Part shown: positions 37,321 to 44,628 of the stretch, in pieces
How positions within the stretch are numbered: position 1 is the first letter of the stretch
Layout of the letters: each line of letters opens with the position of its first letter
Assembly (NCBI GenBank): GCA_002309695.1
Contig: DBXV01000012.1
Coordinates: forward strand, 105,436-157,456
Origin: Myxococcales bacterium UBA1203
GTDB lineage: Bacteria; Myxococcota; Myxococcia; Myxococcales; UBA5297
Reading direction: 5' to 3'
DNA: 52,021 bases
Made by a program: the position numbers and the translations under genes
The notes under the pieces: generated by a model
Told to the model about the DNA's origin: nothing
Databases searched by the model: none
What the model saw: only the letters and a program-made list of their open reading frames with translations

Positions 37321-37367
37321 GTTTTGATGGGGAAGAGGCCGGACCTTTCTCCCGTCTGTACAACCAA

Positions 37368-38195
37368 TTAAGGGGAGAGATGTTCTTTAGAGGGAGCCTT
37401 GACTGCGCTTGGAGATTTGAAGGTTGCAGGTTCGTTGGATTCGCATTTTCCGTAGGGGACATCACGGGGCCGACTTCCGGGAACGTCAAATTGGAAATGC
37501 CACCATTCTCGAAAGTAGGCCTTGAATCCTTCGCGCTCCATCGCGGCTTTGAGTGTCATTCGGTTGCGCAGAGCTTTGCCCGTAGCAGCTTTGGTCCTGC
37601 TTTCTGGGGTCAGGGTGTCGAAGTCGGTGCCCATGAAAATGGTTTTTCCTGTGGCCAATTCGACGAGACCCAGGTCCACGGTCGTTCCGTGATTGTGACG
37701 GGAGCGGCGGGCAATGTAGCCGCCGTTGAGCAGTGCCTCCTGCTTGGTTCGATAGGCCCAATCTGCCATGGCGTCGGTCCCGCGCCTCGGACGATAGGCG
37801 TCGTAGATAATTAGCCCCAGTCCCTGAGCTGAGAGATTCTTCTGGATTCGTGCGAGGGCCTCAGCAGGTTCGCGCAGCAGCCAAGCGCCCGGGGCGCCGT
37901 AGCCGGCGATGTGGTCTCCGGTGAAATTGTTCGTCCCGTGGTAGCGGATGTCGAAGCGCAGGGTCGGAATGAAGGTCCTCAAATCTACGAATCCTTCCGG
38001 CGGAGCGCGCGGTTCGTCAGGGCAGATATGGACGCTGATGTCTGTTCCGGATGCTCCTTGGCGTTCCGAGGTGGCGGAGGGGACATCATCTGCCAGAGCT
38101 GACAGGCCCGCGAAGACCTGGAGCCCGTATGCCGCGGCGGCCATGCCGGAATATCGGGCGAGAACGGAGAACAGTGACTTTGGGCCGGCTTTCAT
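37368..38195 (-). CDS. Exported D-alanyl-D-alanine dipeptidase (VanX/DdpX type, M15D)
   Basis: Zinc dipeptidase that cleaves D-Ala-D-Ala. The 275-aa protein has a signal-like N-terminus (about 1-36, ending ALA) and then the M15D core. The catalytic Arg block is YRP at 134-136 (R135), the zinc ligands H167 and D174 lie in SRHNHGTTVD, and the catalytic Glu and third ligand are E230 and H233 in EWWHF. VanX of resistance clusters is cytoplasmic and protects against vancomycin. The export signal here argues instead for a periplasmic role in peptidoglycan or D-Ala-D-Ala turnover, like DdpX. The ATG overlaps the stop of the MBL-fold gene by 4 bp. Confidence 0.9.
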   Translation of the reverse strand: MKAGPKSLFSVLARYSGMAAAAYGLQVFAGLSALADDVPSATSERQGASGTDISVHICPDEPRAPPEGFVDLRTFIPTLRFDIRYHGTNNFTGDHIAGYGAPGAWLLREPAEALARIQKNLSAQGLGLIIYDAYRPRRGTDAMADWAYRTKQEALLNGGYIARRSRHNHGTTVDLGLVELATGKTIFMGTDFDTLTPESRTKAATGKALRNRMTLKAAMEREGFKAYFREWWHFQFDVPGSRPRDVPYGKCESNEPATFKSPSAVKAPSKEHLSP

Positions 38196-39022
38196 GGGGT
38201 GGATGCGGGGGCCAGGGGCGTGTGCGGCAGCTGCTCAAAGATTCGGCTGTCATGGGAGGAGACGATAATCGGTGCGTCGTCGGAGCTGCCGAGTCTCCGA
38301 AGATTTTGCTGTGTCCGCATCAGCGCCCGGGCATCGCTGCAGAGCAGTTTGGAGAGCCGCGAAGGCCCCTCGAATCCGTGACCAATCTCCCAGTCGAGGA
38401 AGAGCGCATCGCCAGCGTGGATGTAGATGGCGTCGGGACCCTGAAGTGCCGCCGCGATGTGTCCGGGCGAATGTCCCTCTGCTTCCAGCAGAATGATTTC
38501 GCCGTCACCGAAGAGGTCCAGACTTGCGGGACAGCAGTATTTCCGCGGTTCTGTCAGCTGAATGGTCCGAATGCGCACCTGATCAGCCAGGTCGGCCGGT
38601 CGGTAGAAGGGCTGGAGGCCAATGGCACCGATGCTTTCGAGTTCATCCGGCGTCGTGACCAGTTCCGCGTTGGGAAAATCAGCCAGGCCGCCGATGTGGT
38701 CGAAGTGGCAGTGCGTGGCGACGATGGTTTTGACCTGGCCTGCATCGAATCCCAGCGCCTCAAGCTGGCTCACGATGGACGTGCTTCGGGCAAGGTCGAG
38801 CCCCAGAAGACGCAGCATCGCTTTCCGAAAGTTTTTGTCCGGATGCAGGTAGGTCTTTCGGGCTAGGCCAGCGTCTATGAGGACGAGGTCGCCGTTGTCC
38901 CGGACGCAGACAGCCACGGTGCAGGAGAGCTTTTGGAGCCGCTTGTCGAAAAGGGGGCCGGGCTCCACCAGACCGGTCCTGCACGTAAATTCGGCGGCGG
39001 AAAGAAAGAACAAGTCGCGCAT
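38192..39022 (-). CDS. Metallo-beta-lactamase-fold hydrolase
   Basis: A 276-aa MBL-fold enzyme with the binuclear zinc motif HCHFDH (about 104-109), then GHSPGH (about 183-188), HAGD and SSHD. The length and the HXHXDH-GHSPGH spacing resemble AHL-lactonase-like and MBL glyoxalase-like enzymes. The substrate is not clear; a lactonase or a beta-lactam-like amide are both possible. No signal peptide is seen. It overlaps the D-Ala-D-Ala dipeptidase gene by 4 bp, which links the two functionally. The 5' end is divergent from the hbd leader region. Confidence 0.85.
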   Translation of the reverse strand: MRDLFFLSAAEFTCRTGLVEPGPLFDKRLQKLSCTVAVCVRDNGDLVLIDAGLARKTYLHPDKNFRKAMLRLLGLDLARSTSIVSQLEALGFDAGQVKTIVATHCHFDHIGGLADFPNAELVTTPDELESIGAIGLQPFYRPADLADQVRIRTIQLTEPRKYCCPASLDLFGDGEIILLEAEGHSPGHIAAALQGPDAIYIHAGDALFLDWEIGHGFEGPSRLSKLLCSDARALMRTQQNLRRLGSSDDAPIIVSSHDSRIFEQLPHTPLAPASTP

Positions 39023-39058
39023 GGTCGAAGCACTCCCTGCGTTTTGGACGTTTTGAGC

Positions 39059-39254
39059 GAAGGGCGGCCGAAGAAAGGGGGGCGTTTAGCAGAACGTCTG
39101 ACGTGCGCCTGCCTTTTGTTGACGCCCGGCATCGCGGCGAAAGGAGCGATGGATGTGTGCCGGAGGCTTCGCCCCTTGACTCTGCAGTCGAAGCCCTGTG
39201 ACGCTTCCCGGCGCTGGTTCTGTGTGCGGCCGCCCAATGAAGGGCGGCCTTTTT
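39059..39254 (+). promoter_or_regulatory. Candidate attenuator leader upstream of hbd
   Basis: The + strand carries a perfect intrinsic terminator (39228-39254) only 19 nt before the hbd ATG, although no gene precedes it on that strand. The 11-nt sequence GAAGGGCGGCC occurs twice, at 39059-39069 and 39239-39249. The second copy is the 3' arm of the terminator, so the first could pair with the 5' arm and prevent termination. A further hairpin lies at 39164-39197. Short ORFs start at 39149 (36 codons) and 39153 (8 codons, MCAGGFAP) behind an AAGGAG site. Either an attenuator or a small RNA is possible. Confidence 0.45.
39228..39254 (+). terminator. Intrinsic terminator just upstream of hbd
   Basis: Stem GGCCGCCC (39228-39235) / GGGCGGCC (39242-39249), loop AATGAA, then T5 (39250-39254). 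All 8 bp are perfect. Confidence 0.85.
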
Positions 39255-39273
39255 GATTGAAGGAGCATCGACA

Positions 39274-40128
39274 ATGGCAATCGAGCATGTGCTGGTCGCC
39301 GGCGCGGGTCAGATGGGGACGGGCATTGCCCAGGTCACCGTGGCCGCCGGTCTGAAAGTGACGCTGTACGACATCGCCCAGACGCAGCTGGACAAAGCCA
39401 GAGAGCGCATCGCCGCCGGGCTGGCCAAGGCCGAAAAGCGGGGGAAGCTGGCTGAGGGCGTCACTGTGGAATCGGCGCTGTCTTCACTTTCGCTGACGAC
39501 CGATTTCAGCGGCGGGGAGTTTGATCTGGCCATCGAGGTCGCCCCCGAGAGGGAAGATCTGAAACGCGAGCTTCTGGGGCGGCTGGCCAGGGTTGTGAAG
39601 TCCGACGGCATCATCGCCACCAATACGTCGTCGCTTTCCATCACGCGGCTGGCGACGGCCACAGGGCGCATGGAGTCCTTTGTCGGCATGCACTTTATGA
39701 ATCCCGTTCCGGTCATGGCGCTGGTGGAGGTCATTCCCGGGCTGGCGACCTCTGATGCCGCGCGGGACGCCGCCATCGCTTTCGTCCGCCGCATCGGCAA
39801 GACGCCGAGTGTCTGCAAGGACCTGCCGGGGTTCGTCGTGAACAGGCTGCTCATTCCCATGCTCAACGAGGCCTGCTGTGCTCTGGCTGACGGCGCGGCG
39901 ACGCCCAGTGAAATCGACGACGCCATGAAGCTCGGGGCGGGGATGCCCATGGGGCCTTTGGCGCTGGCCGACATGATCGGCCTCGATACGTGTCTGGCCA
40001 TCATGGAGGTGCTCCAGCGCGGCTATGGCGAGGACAAATACCGGCCCAGTCCGCTGCTGCGTCAGTATGTGGATGCTGGATGGCTGGGGAGGAAGTCCGG
40101 CCGCGGGTTCTACAAATACGAGGCGTGA
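39274..40128 (+). CDS. hbd: 3-hydroxybutyryl-CoA dehydrogenase
   Basis: NAD(P)-dependent oxidoreductase that interconverts acetoacetyl-CoA and 3-hydroxybutyryl-CoA in fatty acid or butyrate-type metabolism. The 284-aa protein has the nucleotide motif GAGQMG at 10-15 and the catalytic block GMHFMNPVPVMALVEVI (about 139-155). The C-terminal dimerisation domain includes the typical MGPLALADMIGLD. The ATG at 39274 has a GAAGGAG site. The next gene, 28 bp downstream, is an enoyl-CoA hydratase, so the two form a short operon for a beta-oxidation-like step pair. A terminator lies just upstream of the start. Confidence 0.94.
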   Translation: MAIEHVLVAGAGQMGTGIAQVTVAAGLKVTLYDIAQTQLDKARERIAAGLAKAEKRGKLAEGVTVESALSSLSLTTDFSGGEFDLAIEVAPEREDLKRELLGRLARVVKSDGIIATNTSSLSITRLATATGRMESFVGMHFMNPVPVMALVEVIPGLATSDAARDAAIAFVRRIGKTPSVCKDLPGFVVNRLLIPMLNEACCALADGAATPSEIDDAMKLGAGMPMGPLALADMIGLDTCLAIMEVLQRGYGEDKYRPSPLLRQYVDAGWLGRKSGRGFYKYEA

Positions 40129-40156
40129 GGCGCGCTTCGGCAGAGAGGCAGACATC

Positions 40157-40954
40157 ATGGATTGGAAGAATGAGTGGAAGAATCTGAAGCTGGAGATTGA
40201 TGCCGAGGGCATCGCGCTGCTCACCATCGACAATGAGGCGACGCTGAACGCGCTCGATTCGGCGGCCCTGCGCGATCTGGAGGAGCTGCTGGATGGGCTG
40301 ATCAAGCGCTCGCCCGTCCCGAGAGCGCTGATTGTCACCGGTGCGGGCAAGGCCTTCGTCGCGGGAGCGTCCATTTCGGAGATGGCGAGCCTTTCGCCCG
40401 CTCAGGCCATCGCTTTCGCGGAGCTGGGACATCGGGTCATGGCGAAGCTGGAGGCGCTGCCCATTCCCACCATCGCTGCGGTCAATGGCTATGCGCTGGG
40501 CGGCGGCTGCGAGCTGGCTTTGGCCTGCGACGTGGTGTTCGCGTCCATGCGCGCCAAGTTCGGTCAGCCGGAGGTCGGGCTGGGCATCATTCCCGGGTTC
40601 GGCGGCACTCAGCGTCTGGTGCGTGCTGTCGGCCTGCAGCGGGCCAGAAGCCTCATCTTTACGGGCGACTATGTGGCCGCGGCGCGTGCTGTGGAGATGG
40701 GGCTGGCGCTGGAGACCACGCTGCCCGACGAGCTCATCGAGCGCTGCCGCAAGTTTGCGCGCCAGATTGCTGTCAAGGCGCCGGTGGCCATCGCTCAGGC
40801 CAAGCGCACCATCAATCAGGGCGCTGATGCCGATCTGACGACGGGACTGGCGCTGGAGCGTCAGGCCTTTTCGCTGCTCTTCGGAACGGCGGACCAGAAG
40901 GAAGGCATGAAGGCGTTTCTCGAAAAGCGCCGGCCCGAGTTCAGGGGCGCCTGA
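40157..40954 (+). CDS. Enoyl-CoA hydratase (crotonase)
   Basis: A 265-aa crotonase-fold enzyme that hydrates enoyl-CoA. Both catalytic glutamates of the mammalian and bacterial hydratases are present: E119 in GGGCELALACD and E139 in GQPEVGLG. The oxyanion-hole blocks (ALIVTGAGKAFVAGA and ALGGG) are present too. The ATG at 40157 follows an AGAGAGG site. It pairs with hbd, and together they would convert crotonyl-CoA to acetoacetyl-CoA. No thiolase or acyl-CoA dehydrogenase gene lies nearby, so the rest of the pathway is elsewhere. Confidence 0.92.
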   Translation: MDWKNEWKNLKLEIDAEGIALLTIDNEATLNALDSAALRDLEELLDGLIKRSPVPRALIVTGAGKAFVAGASISEMASLSPAQAIAFAELGHRVMAKLEALPIPTIAAVNGYALGGGCELALACDVVFASMRAKFGQPEVGLGIIPGFGGTQRLVRAVGLQRARSLIFTGDYVAAARAVEMGLALETTLPDELIERCRKFARQIAVKAPVAIAQAKRTINQGADADLTTGLALERQAFSLLFGTADQKEGMKAFLEKRRPEFRGA

Positions 40955-41015
40955 CAGCCTGGTGCCCCTCTTCCCGCCGATGAAATTTCTGCCGCACAGG
41001 CGCCCTAAAAAGCGC

Positions 41016-41043
41016 TTGCGCGGTCGGGGCGGACTGCTAGAGG
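41016..41043 (+). promoter_or_regulatory. Candidate SRP RNA promoter
   Basis: TTGCGC (41016-41021), a 16-bp spacer ending in TGC, then TAGAGG (41038-41043), giving TGCTAG at 41035-41040. The same TTGCG...TGCTAG design is upstream of atpZ. A start near 41050 fits the RNA below. Confidence 0.45.
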
Positions 41044-41054
41044 GCCGCGCCGTA

Positions 41055-41178
41055 ACGGAGGGTGCAGGGGGACAGGCTCTCCAATCGATTTATGGCCGGG
41101 CAACGGGGAGCCGTGAACCCCGCCAGGTCCGGAAGGAAGCAACGGTAGCGATACTTTTCGTGTGCTCGGCCACCTCTC
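41055..41178 (+). ncRNA. ffs: Signal recognition particle RNA (4.5S type)
   Basis: The universal SRP domain IV core CAGGTCCGGAAGGAAGCA is present at about 41124-41141, flanked by CCCCGC and AACGGTAGCG as in many proteobacterial 4.5S RNAs. ATGGCCGGGC (41092-41101) can pair with GCTCGGCCAC (41164-41173), and GGTG near 41061 with CACC near 41171, closing the rod. It binds Ffh in co-translational targeting. The ends are approximate. An intrinsic terminator follows at once, and a candidate promoter lies about 15 nt upstream. Confidence 0.88.
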
Positions 41179-41179
41179 G

Positions 41180-41211
41180 AAGCCCGGTTTCCCGCAAACC
41201 GGGCTTTTTTT
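41180..41211 (+). terminator. SRP RNA terminator
   Basis: Perfect 11-bp stem AAGCCCGGTTT (41180-41190) / AAACCGGGCTT (41196-41206), loop CCCGC, then T to 41211. Confidence 0.93.
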
Positions 41212-41289
41212 ATGTCCGTTTTTGTCCGCACCCGCCGGTTCGCCGCCTCACAGAAAGACTGACTGAACGAGGCAGAGAGGAAGGAAGAG

Positions 41290-42618
41290 ATGCGCCGGAG
41301 TTCTTTCGCTCTCGCCGCCGCTTTGATGGTCGAGGCGGCCGCATGCACTTCTGCGGGCGGTCTGGTGGTTCAGCAGGTCGGGGAGAAGCCCGATTTTGGT
41401 GAGCGGGCCAGGCCGGTTCATCCGGGGCGCAATTTTCACGGCCATCCGGGGCTGCCGAAGCAGGAGGTGCGGCTGATTCGGACGAAGCGTGAGTGGGATG
41501 CTTTGTGGCCGCCGGGTCTGGAGGCGCCCGCCATCAATTTTTCTCAGGAGATGGTGCTGGCGGCCTTTGGCGGGGAGCAGCGCGGCTTCGGCCATCGAAT
41601 TGTCTTTGAGGGCGCCTTTGAGCAGGGCGGCGCGCTCAAGGTGCTGCTCGCGGTCCATGCGCCGGCGGCCGACTGTCCTGTTCAGGGCGGCATATTTCGG
41701 CCGTCACTTCTGCTGACGCTGCCGCGCAGGACCGGGCGGACCGAGGTTTTTCTGCGGCGTCATGAAGAGAAGAGCTGCCTGACGCCTCCCGCGCTCGAAG
41801 CGGTCTGCCGCGCGGCCGGGAACGTCAGGAAGTTCCGCAATGCCCTTCCGTTTCCGCTGCCGCCCAAGGGCGGAACGGTTGAGTGCAGCGCTTCTTCGGA
41901 GGCGGGCGCTCACATCGTCTTTGAGCTGCTGACGGCGCCGGAAGGTTCGGGCGCTGCCATCGAGAAAACGGGCCCGGGGACCGCGCGGCTGACCGTTCCG
42001 GATGAGGGCCGCTATCAGATTGGCGTTCGCAGCAGCCGCGGCGATGGCTTCGTTTCGAGCCGCGTCGTGGACGTTGAGGCGGGGATGCCGATTTATGACA
42101 TCGAGCTCGCGGAGGAGGAGCCGGAGGGGCTGCGCGGGTATCAGCTGGAACTGGTTCGGGTCGGCACCGAGGCTGATGAGCCTCCGAATGCCGATGCGGG
42201 CCAGGCCGAAAGTGTTCCCTCGGATGCCGGTTCCGCTGACGGCGGCAGCGATGCGCCGGATGACGCGGATGAAGATGAGCGGCCTGAGCCGGAGGACGTG
42301 TGCAGCGCGGCGGCGCCGCAGAAATGGTGCGTTCCCGCTTCGGATGGCTACGCCACGCACATCGCCCTGCCGTCTCTGCTGCCCGACGACGTGGAGATTC
42401 ACGTACGCCGGAAGAGCGGGATGCCGCCGCCTCAGGCCAGTCTCGTCGTCAGACTTTCGGGACAGAGAATTTTTGAAATGAAGCTCTCCGATGCGCCGGA
42501 TGACTGGCCGGAAGACGCGGATGACGGCGAGGACAAACTGGTCGCCACGCTCAGGGTGTCAGAGGCCGTTGTGGAGAAGGAAGAAGAGAGCGCGGAGCAG
42601 GCGTCTGAGGCCAGGTGA
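41290..42618 (+). CDS. Predicted lipoprotein with PrcB-like domain
   Basis: A 442-aa protein with signal peptide and Cys at C19 (EAAAC). Residues about 55-165 match the pattern of the PrcB C-terminal domain: IRTKREWDALWP, INFSQEMVLAAFGG, FGHRIVFEGAF, then the LLLTLPR strand. PrcB was named from the dentilisin complex of Treponema, where it helps protease assembly. The following about 95 residues form a beta-rich unit. Then come an Asp/Glu/Ser-rich linker (about 290-340) with a DAG-type motif, a small Cys-containing domain and an acidic tail. Function is unknown; a surface or periplasmic inhibitor or assembly factor is possible. The start follows AGGAAGAG. Confidence 0.6.
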   Translation: MRRSSFALAAALMVEAAACTSAGGLVVQQVGEKPDFGERARPVHPGRNFHGHPGLPKQEVRLIRTKREWDALWPPGLEAPAINFSQEMVLAAFGGEQRGFGHRIVFEGAFEQGGALKVLLAVHAPAADCPVQGGIFRPSLLLTLPRRTGRTEVFLRRHEEKSCLTPPALEAVCRAAGNVRKFRNALPFPLPPKGGTVECSASSEAGAHIVFELLTAPEGSGAAIEKTGPGTARLTVPDEGRYQIGVRSSRGDGFVSSRVVDVEAGMPIYDIELAEEEPEGLRGYQLELVRVGTEADEPPNADAGQAESVPSDAGSADGGSDAPDDADEDERPEPEDVCSAAAPQKWCVPASDGYATHIALPSLLPDDVEIHVRRKSGMPPPQASLVVRLSGQRIFEMKLSDAPDDWPEDADDGEDKLVATLRVSEAVVEKEEESAEQASEAR

Positions 42619-42667
42619 GGAGGCCGCGCGTCTTCCCGTGCGTGAGGAAGGCGGCGAGGAGGAAGAC

Positions 42668-43126
42668 ATGGACGGCGAATGCAGGGGCAGAAACTGGGAC
42701 GACTACTTCATGGCCATCGCGAAGGTCGTGGCGACGCGGGCCACCTGCGACCGCAAGCATGTGGGCGCAGTCATCGTGCGCGACCGGACGATCCTCTCGA
42801 CGGGCTACAACGGGTCGATTCGCGGGATGCCGCACTGCGACGAGGTGGGCCACATGATGGAGGACGGGCACTGCGTGGCCACGATTCACGCAGAGGCCAA
42901 CGCCATCATCCAGGCTGCCAAGAACGGCGTCGCCATCGACGGCGCGGACATCTACATCACTGCGAGTCCCTGCTGGCCGTGCTTCAAGCTCATCGCCAAT
43001 TCGGGCATCCGCCGCATCGTCTATGGCGAGTTCTACCGGGACGACCGCATCTTCGAGGTGGCCCGCCGCCTGGGTATCGAGCTGTTGAAGCTCGGCGATG
43101 ACCGGCGCGGGGAGGGCGTTCCTTGA
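42668..43126 (+). CDS. dCMP / cytidine deaminase family protein (ComEB-like)
   Basis: A 152-aa zinc deaminase with the motifs HAE at 74-76 and PCWPC at 101-105 (ligands H74, C102 and C105, catalytic E76). The GYNGSIRGMPHCDEVGH block is typical of dCMP deaminases that make dUMP for dTMP synthesis. The ATG at 42668 has a strong GAGGAGGAA site; the longer upstream frame has no support. It lies 49 bp after the PrcB-like gene and before a small membrane protein gene. Confidence 0.92.
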   Translation: MDGECRGRNWDDYFMAIAKVVATRATCDRKHVGAVIVRDRTILSTGYNGSIRGMPHCDEVGHMMEDGHCVATIHAEANAIIQAAKNGVAIDGADIYITASPCWPCFKLIANSGIRRIVYGEFYRDDRIFEVARRLGIELLKLGDDRRGEGVP

Positions 43127-43214
43127 AACGGACAGGCCGCTGACCTATGGGCCGCCGCTTTTTTCAGGCGCGCCCCAGTGCCGCTCCGGCGGTTTGGAAC
43201 GTCGGGAGCCGACC

Positions 43215-43505
43215 ATGAATCTTTTCGACATGATGACCCGCGATGACTGGCTCCTGCTCGGGATGGTCATTGTCATTTTGGCAATTCCCAGCGTCATCAA
43301 GCCGCTCTCGCTGTGGCTGGGAAAGCGGCTCGGATTGGTGAAGGCCGACGCGCACGACGAAGGCATTCACGCCATGCAGGAGGTTGACGTTCCGCACGCG
43401 GGCGAAGCGGCGGATGCAGCCTCGCCGTCATCGCCCGCTGACCTCGCTGAACCGGCGGACGATGGCAGCCATCACGAAGGCGATTCGGCGGCATCACATG
43501 GGTGA
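43215..43505 (+). CDS. Small single-pass membrane protein
   Basis: A 96-aa protein I do not recognise. One hydrophobic helix at about 13-30 (LLLGMVIVILAIPSVIKP) is followed by an amphipathic segment SLWLGKRLGLVKAD and a His/Asp/Ala-rich acidic tail. The layout resembles TatA, but the TatA FGxxKLP motif is absent. The ATG at 43215 follows a GGGAG site. Its stop overlaps the miaA start by 8 bp, so it is probably expressed with miaA. Confidence 0.55.
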   Translation: MNLFDMMTRDDWLLLGMVIVILAIPSVIKPLSLWLGKRLGLVKADAHDEGIHAMQEVDVPHAGEAADAASPSSPADLAEPADDGSHHEGDSAASHG

Positions 43506-44448
43506 GCCGGCGGGACTGGCTGGCCTCGATGACCTGGATTTTGTCGCCATCGTCGGTCCCACTGCCTCGGGAAAGAGCGCGCTCGCCATCGCAGTGGCCG
43601 AAGCTGTCGGGGCCGAGATTGTCAGCTGCGACAGTCAGTACGTTTATCGGCGCCTCGATGTGGGGACCGCCAAGCCTTCAGCCGGGGAGCTTTCGCGCGT
43701 TCCTCATCATCTGGTGGACGTGTGCGAGCCCACGCAGCAGCTGTCCGCGGGCGATTACGTGCGCCTGGCCGACGCGGCGATTGAAGACATCCGTCAGCGG
43801 GGCCGCAGAGTCGTTGTCGCCGGCGGGACGGGACTGTGGCTCCGCGCGCTTGTCTTCGGAATGATTGACGTTCCGGAGTCGGTGCCCGCTCTCCGCGACG
43901 AGCTTCAGCGCGAGATGGATGCGCAGGGAAAAGCGGCCATGTTCGCCCGGCTTCAGGCCATCGACGCGGCCGCGGCGGAGTCCATCGGCCCGCACAACGG
44001 CGTTCGCATCCTCCGGGCGCTGGAGCTTTTTCGTCTGACCGGCACCCGGCCCAGTGAGCTCTGGGCGCGCCACGCCTTTCGTCAGCCCCGCTGGCGCGTG
44101 CGGATTTTTGGTCTGAATCCTCCACGGGAGCTTCTCTACGGGCGCATCGGCGAGCGGACGCGCCGGATGTTTCAGTCGGGGCTTCTCGAAGAGGTGAATG
44201 CACTGGCGGCGGATGGGCTGGCCGAGGCTGCGGCGGTGAAGCGGGCCATCGGTTATCCGCAGGCCATGGCTGTGGTGCGCGGCGAGATGTCTGTGGAGGC
44301 GGCGATTGAGGAGACGGCCAAGCTCTCCCGGCACTACGCCAAGCGGCAGTGGACCTGGTTTCGGGCGGAAAAATCCGTCGAGTGGCTCAAGTCCTGGGAT
44401 GAGGCGGGCGCTCTGTCCGAAGTACTGACAAAACTTGGCACTTCATGA
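43498..44448 (+). CDS. miaA: tRNA dimethylallyltransferase
   Basis: MiaA adds an isopentenyl group to A37 of tRNAs reading UNN codons. With the start at 43498 the protein is 316 aa, a normal length. The P-loop GPTASGKSA is at 20-28, followed by the DSQYVYRRLDVGTAKP block, GGTGLW, the RILRALEL block and the C-terminal YAKRQWTWFR end typical of the family. Earlier in-frame ATGs exist (43384, 43462), but they overlap the upstream gene further and add no conserved sequence. No strong ribosome site is seen at 43498; coupling to the upstream gene may serve. Confidence 0.95.
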   Translation: MGEPAGLAGLDDLDFVAIVGPTASGKSALAIAVAEAVGAEIVSCDSQYVYRRLDVGTAKPSAGELSRVPHHLVDVCEPTQQLSAGDYVRLADAAIEDIRQRGRRVVVAGGTGLWLRALVFGMIDVPESVPALRDELQREMDAQGKAAMFARLQAIDAAAAESIGPHNGVRILRALELFRLTGTRPSELWARHAFRQPRWRVRIFGLNPPRELLYGRIGERTRRMFQSGLLEEVNALAADGLAEAAAVKRAIGYPQAMAVVRGEMSVEAAIEETAKLSRHYAKRQWTWFRAEKSVEWLKSWDEAGALSEVLTKLGTS

Positions 44449-44465
44449 CGCGGAATGTCCGAACT

Positions 44466-44503
44466 CGCCGCTTTCTGCCTGTGCCGCCTTTGGCTAAGCG
44501 GCG
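44466..44503 (+). promoter_or_regulatory. Stem-loop upstream of the XdhC-family gene
   Basis: Perfect 8-bp stem CGCCGCTT (44466-44473) / AAGCGGCG (44496-44503) around a 22-nt loop, with no T tract. It follows miaA by 18 nt and precedes the XdhC-family gene by 125 nt. It may be a leader structure. I cannot match it to the molybdenum cofactor or another known riboswitch. Confidence 0.35.
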
Positions 44504-44628
44504 CGCCCTCCTGAGCTGTCTGACCGTCAGAGGGACGCAGCTGCGCTTTGTCCGCGCGGCTTCCCCTCGGCCATTTCCGCGATGCGCGCCGCCATTGTCC
44601 CCGGCCCGTCGTTTCTGAGGTGCCTGCC

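Noticed and set aside
43215..43505. TatA-like translocase subunit
   Set aside because: Only the layout fits; the conserved glycine and FGxxKLP motif are missing.
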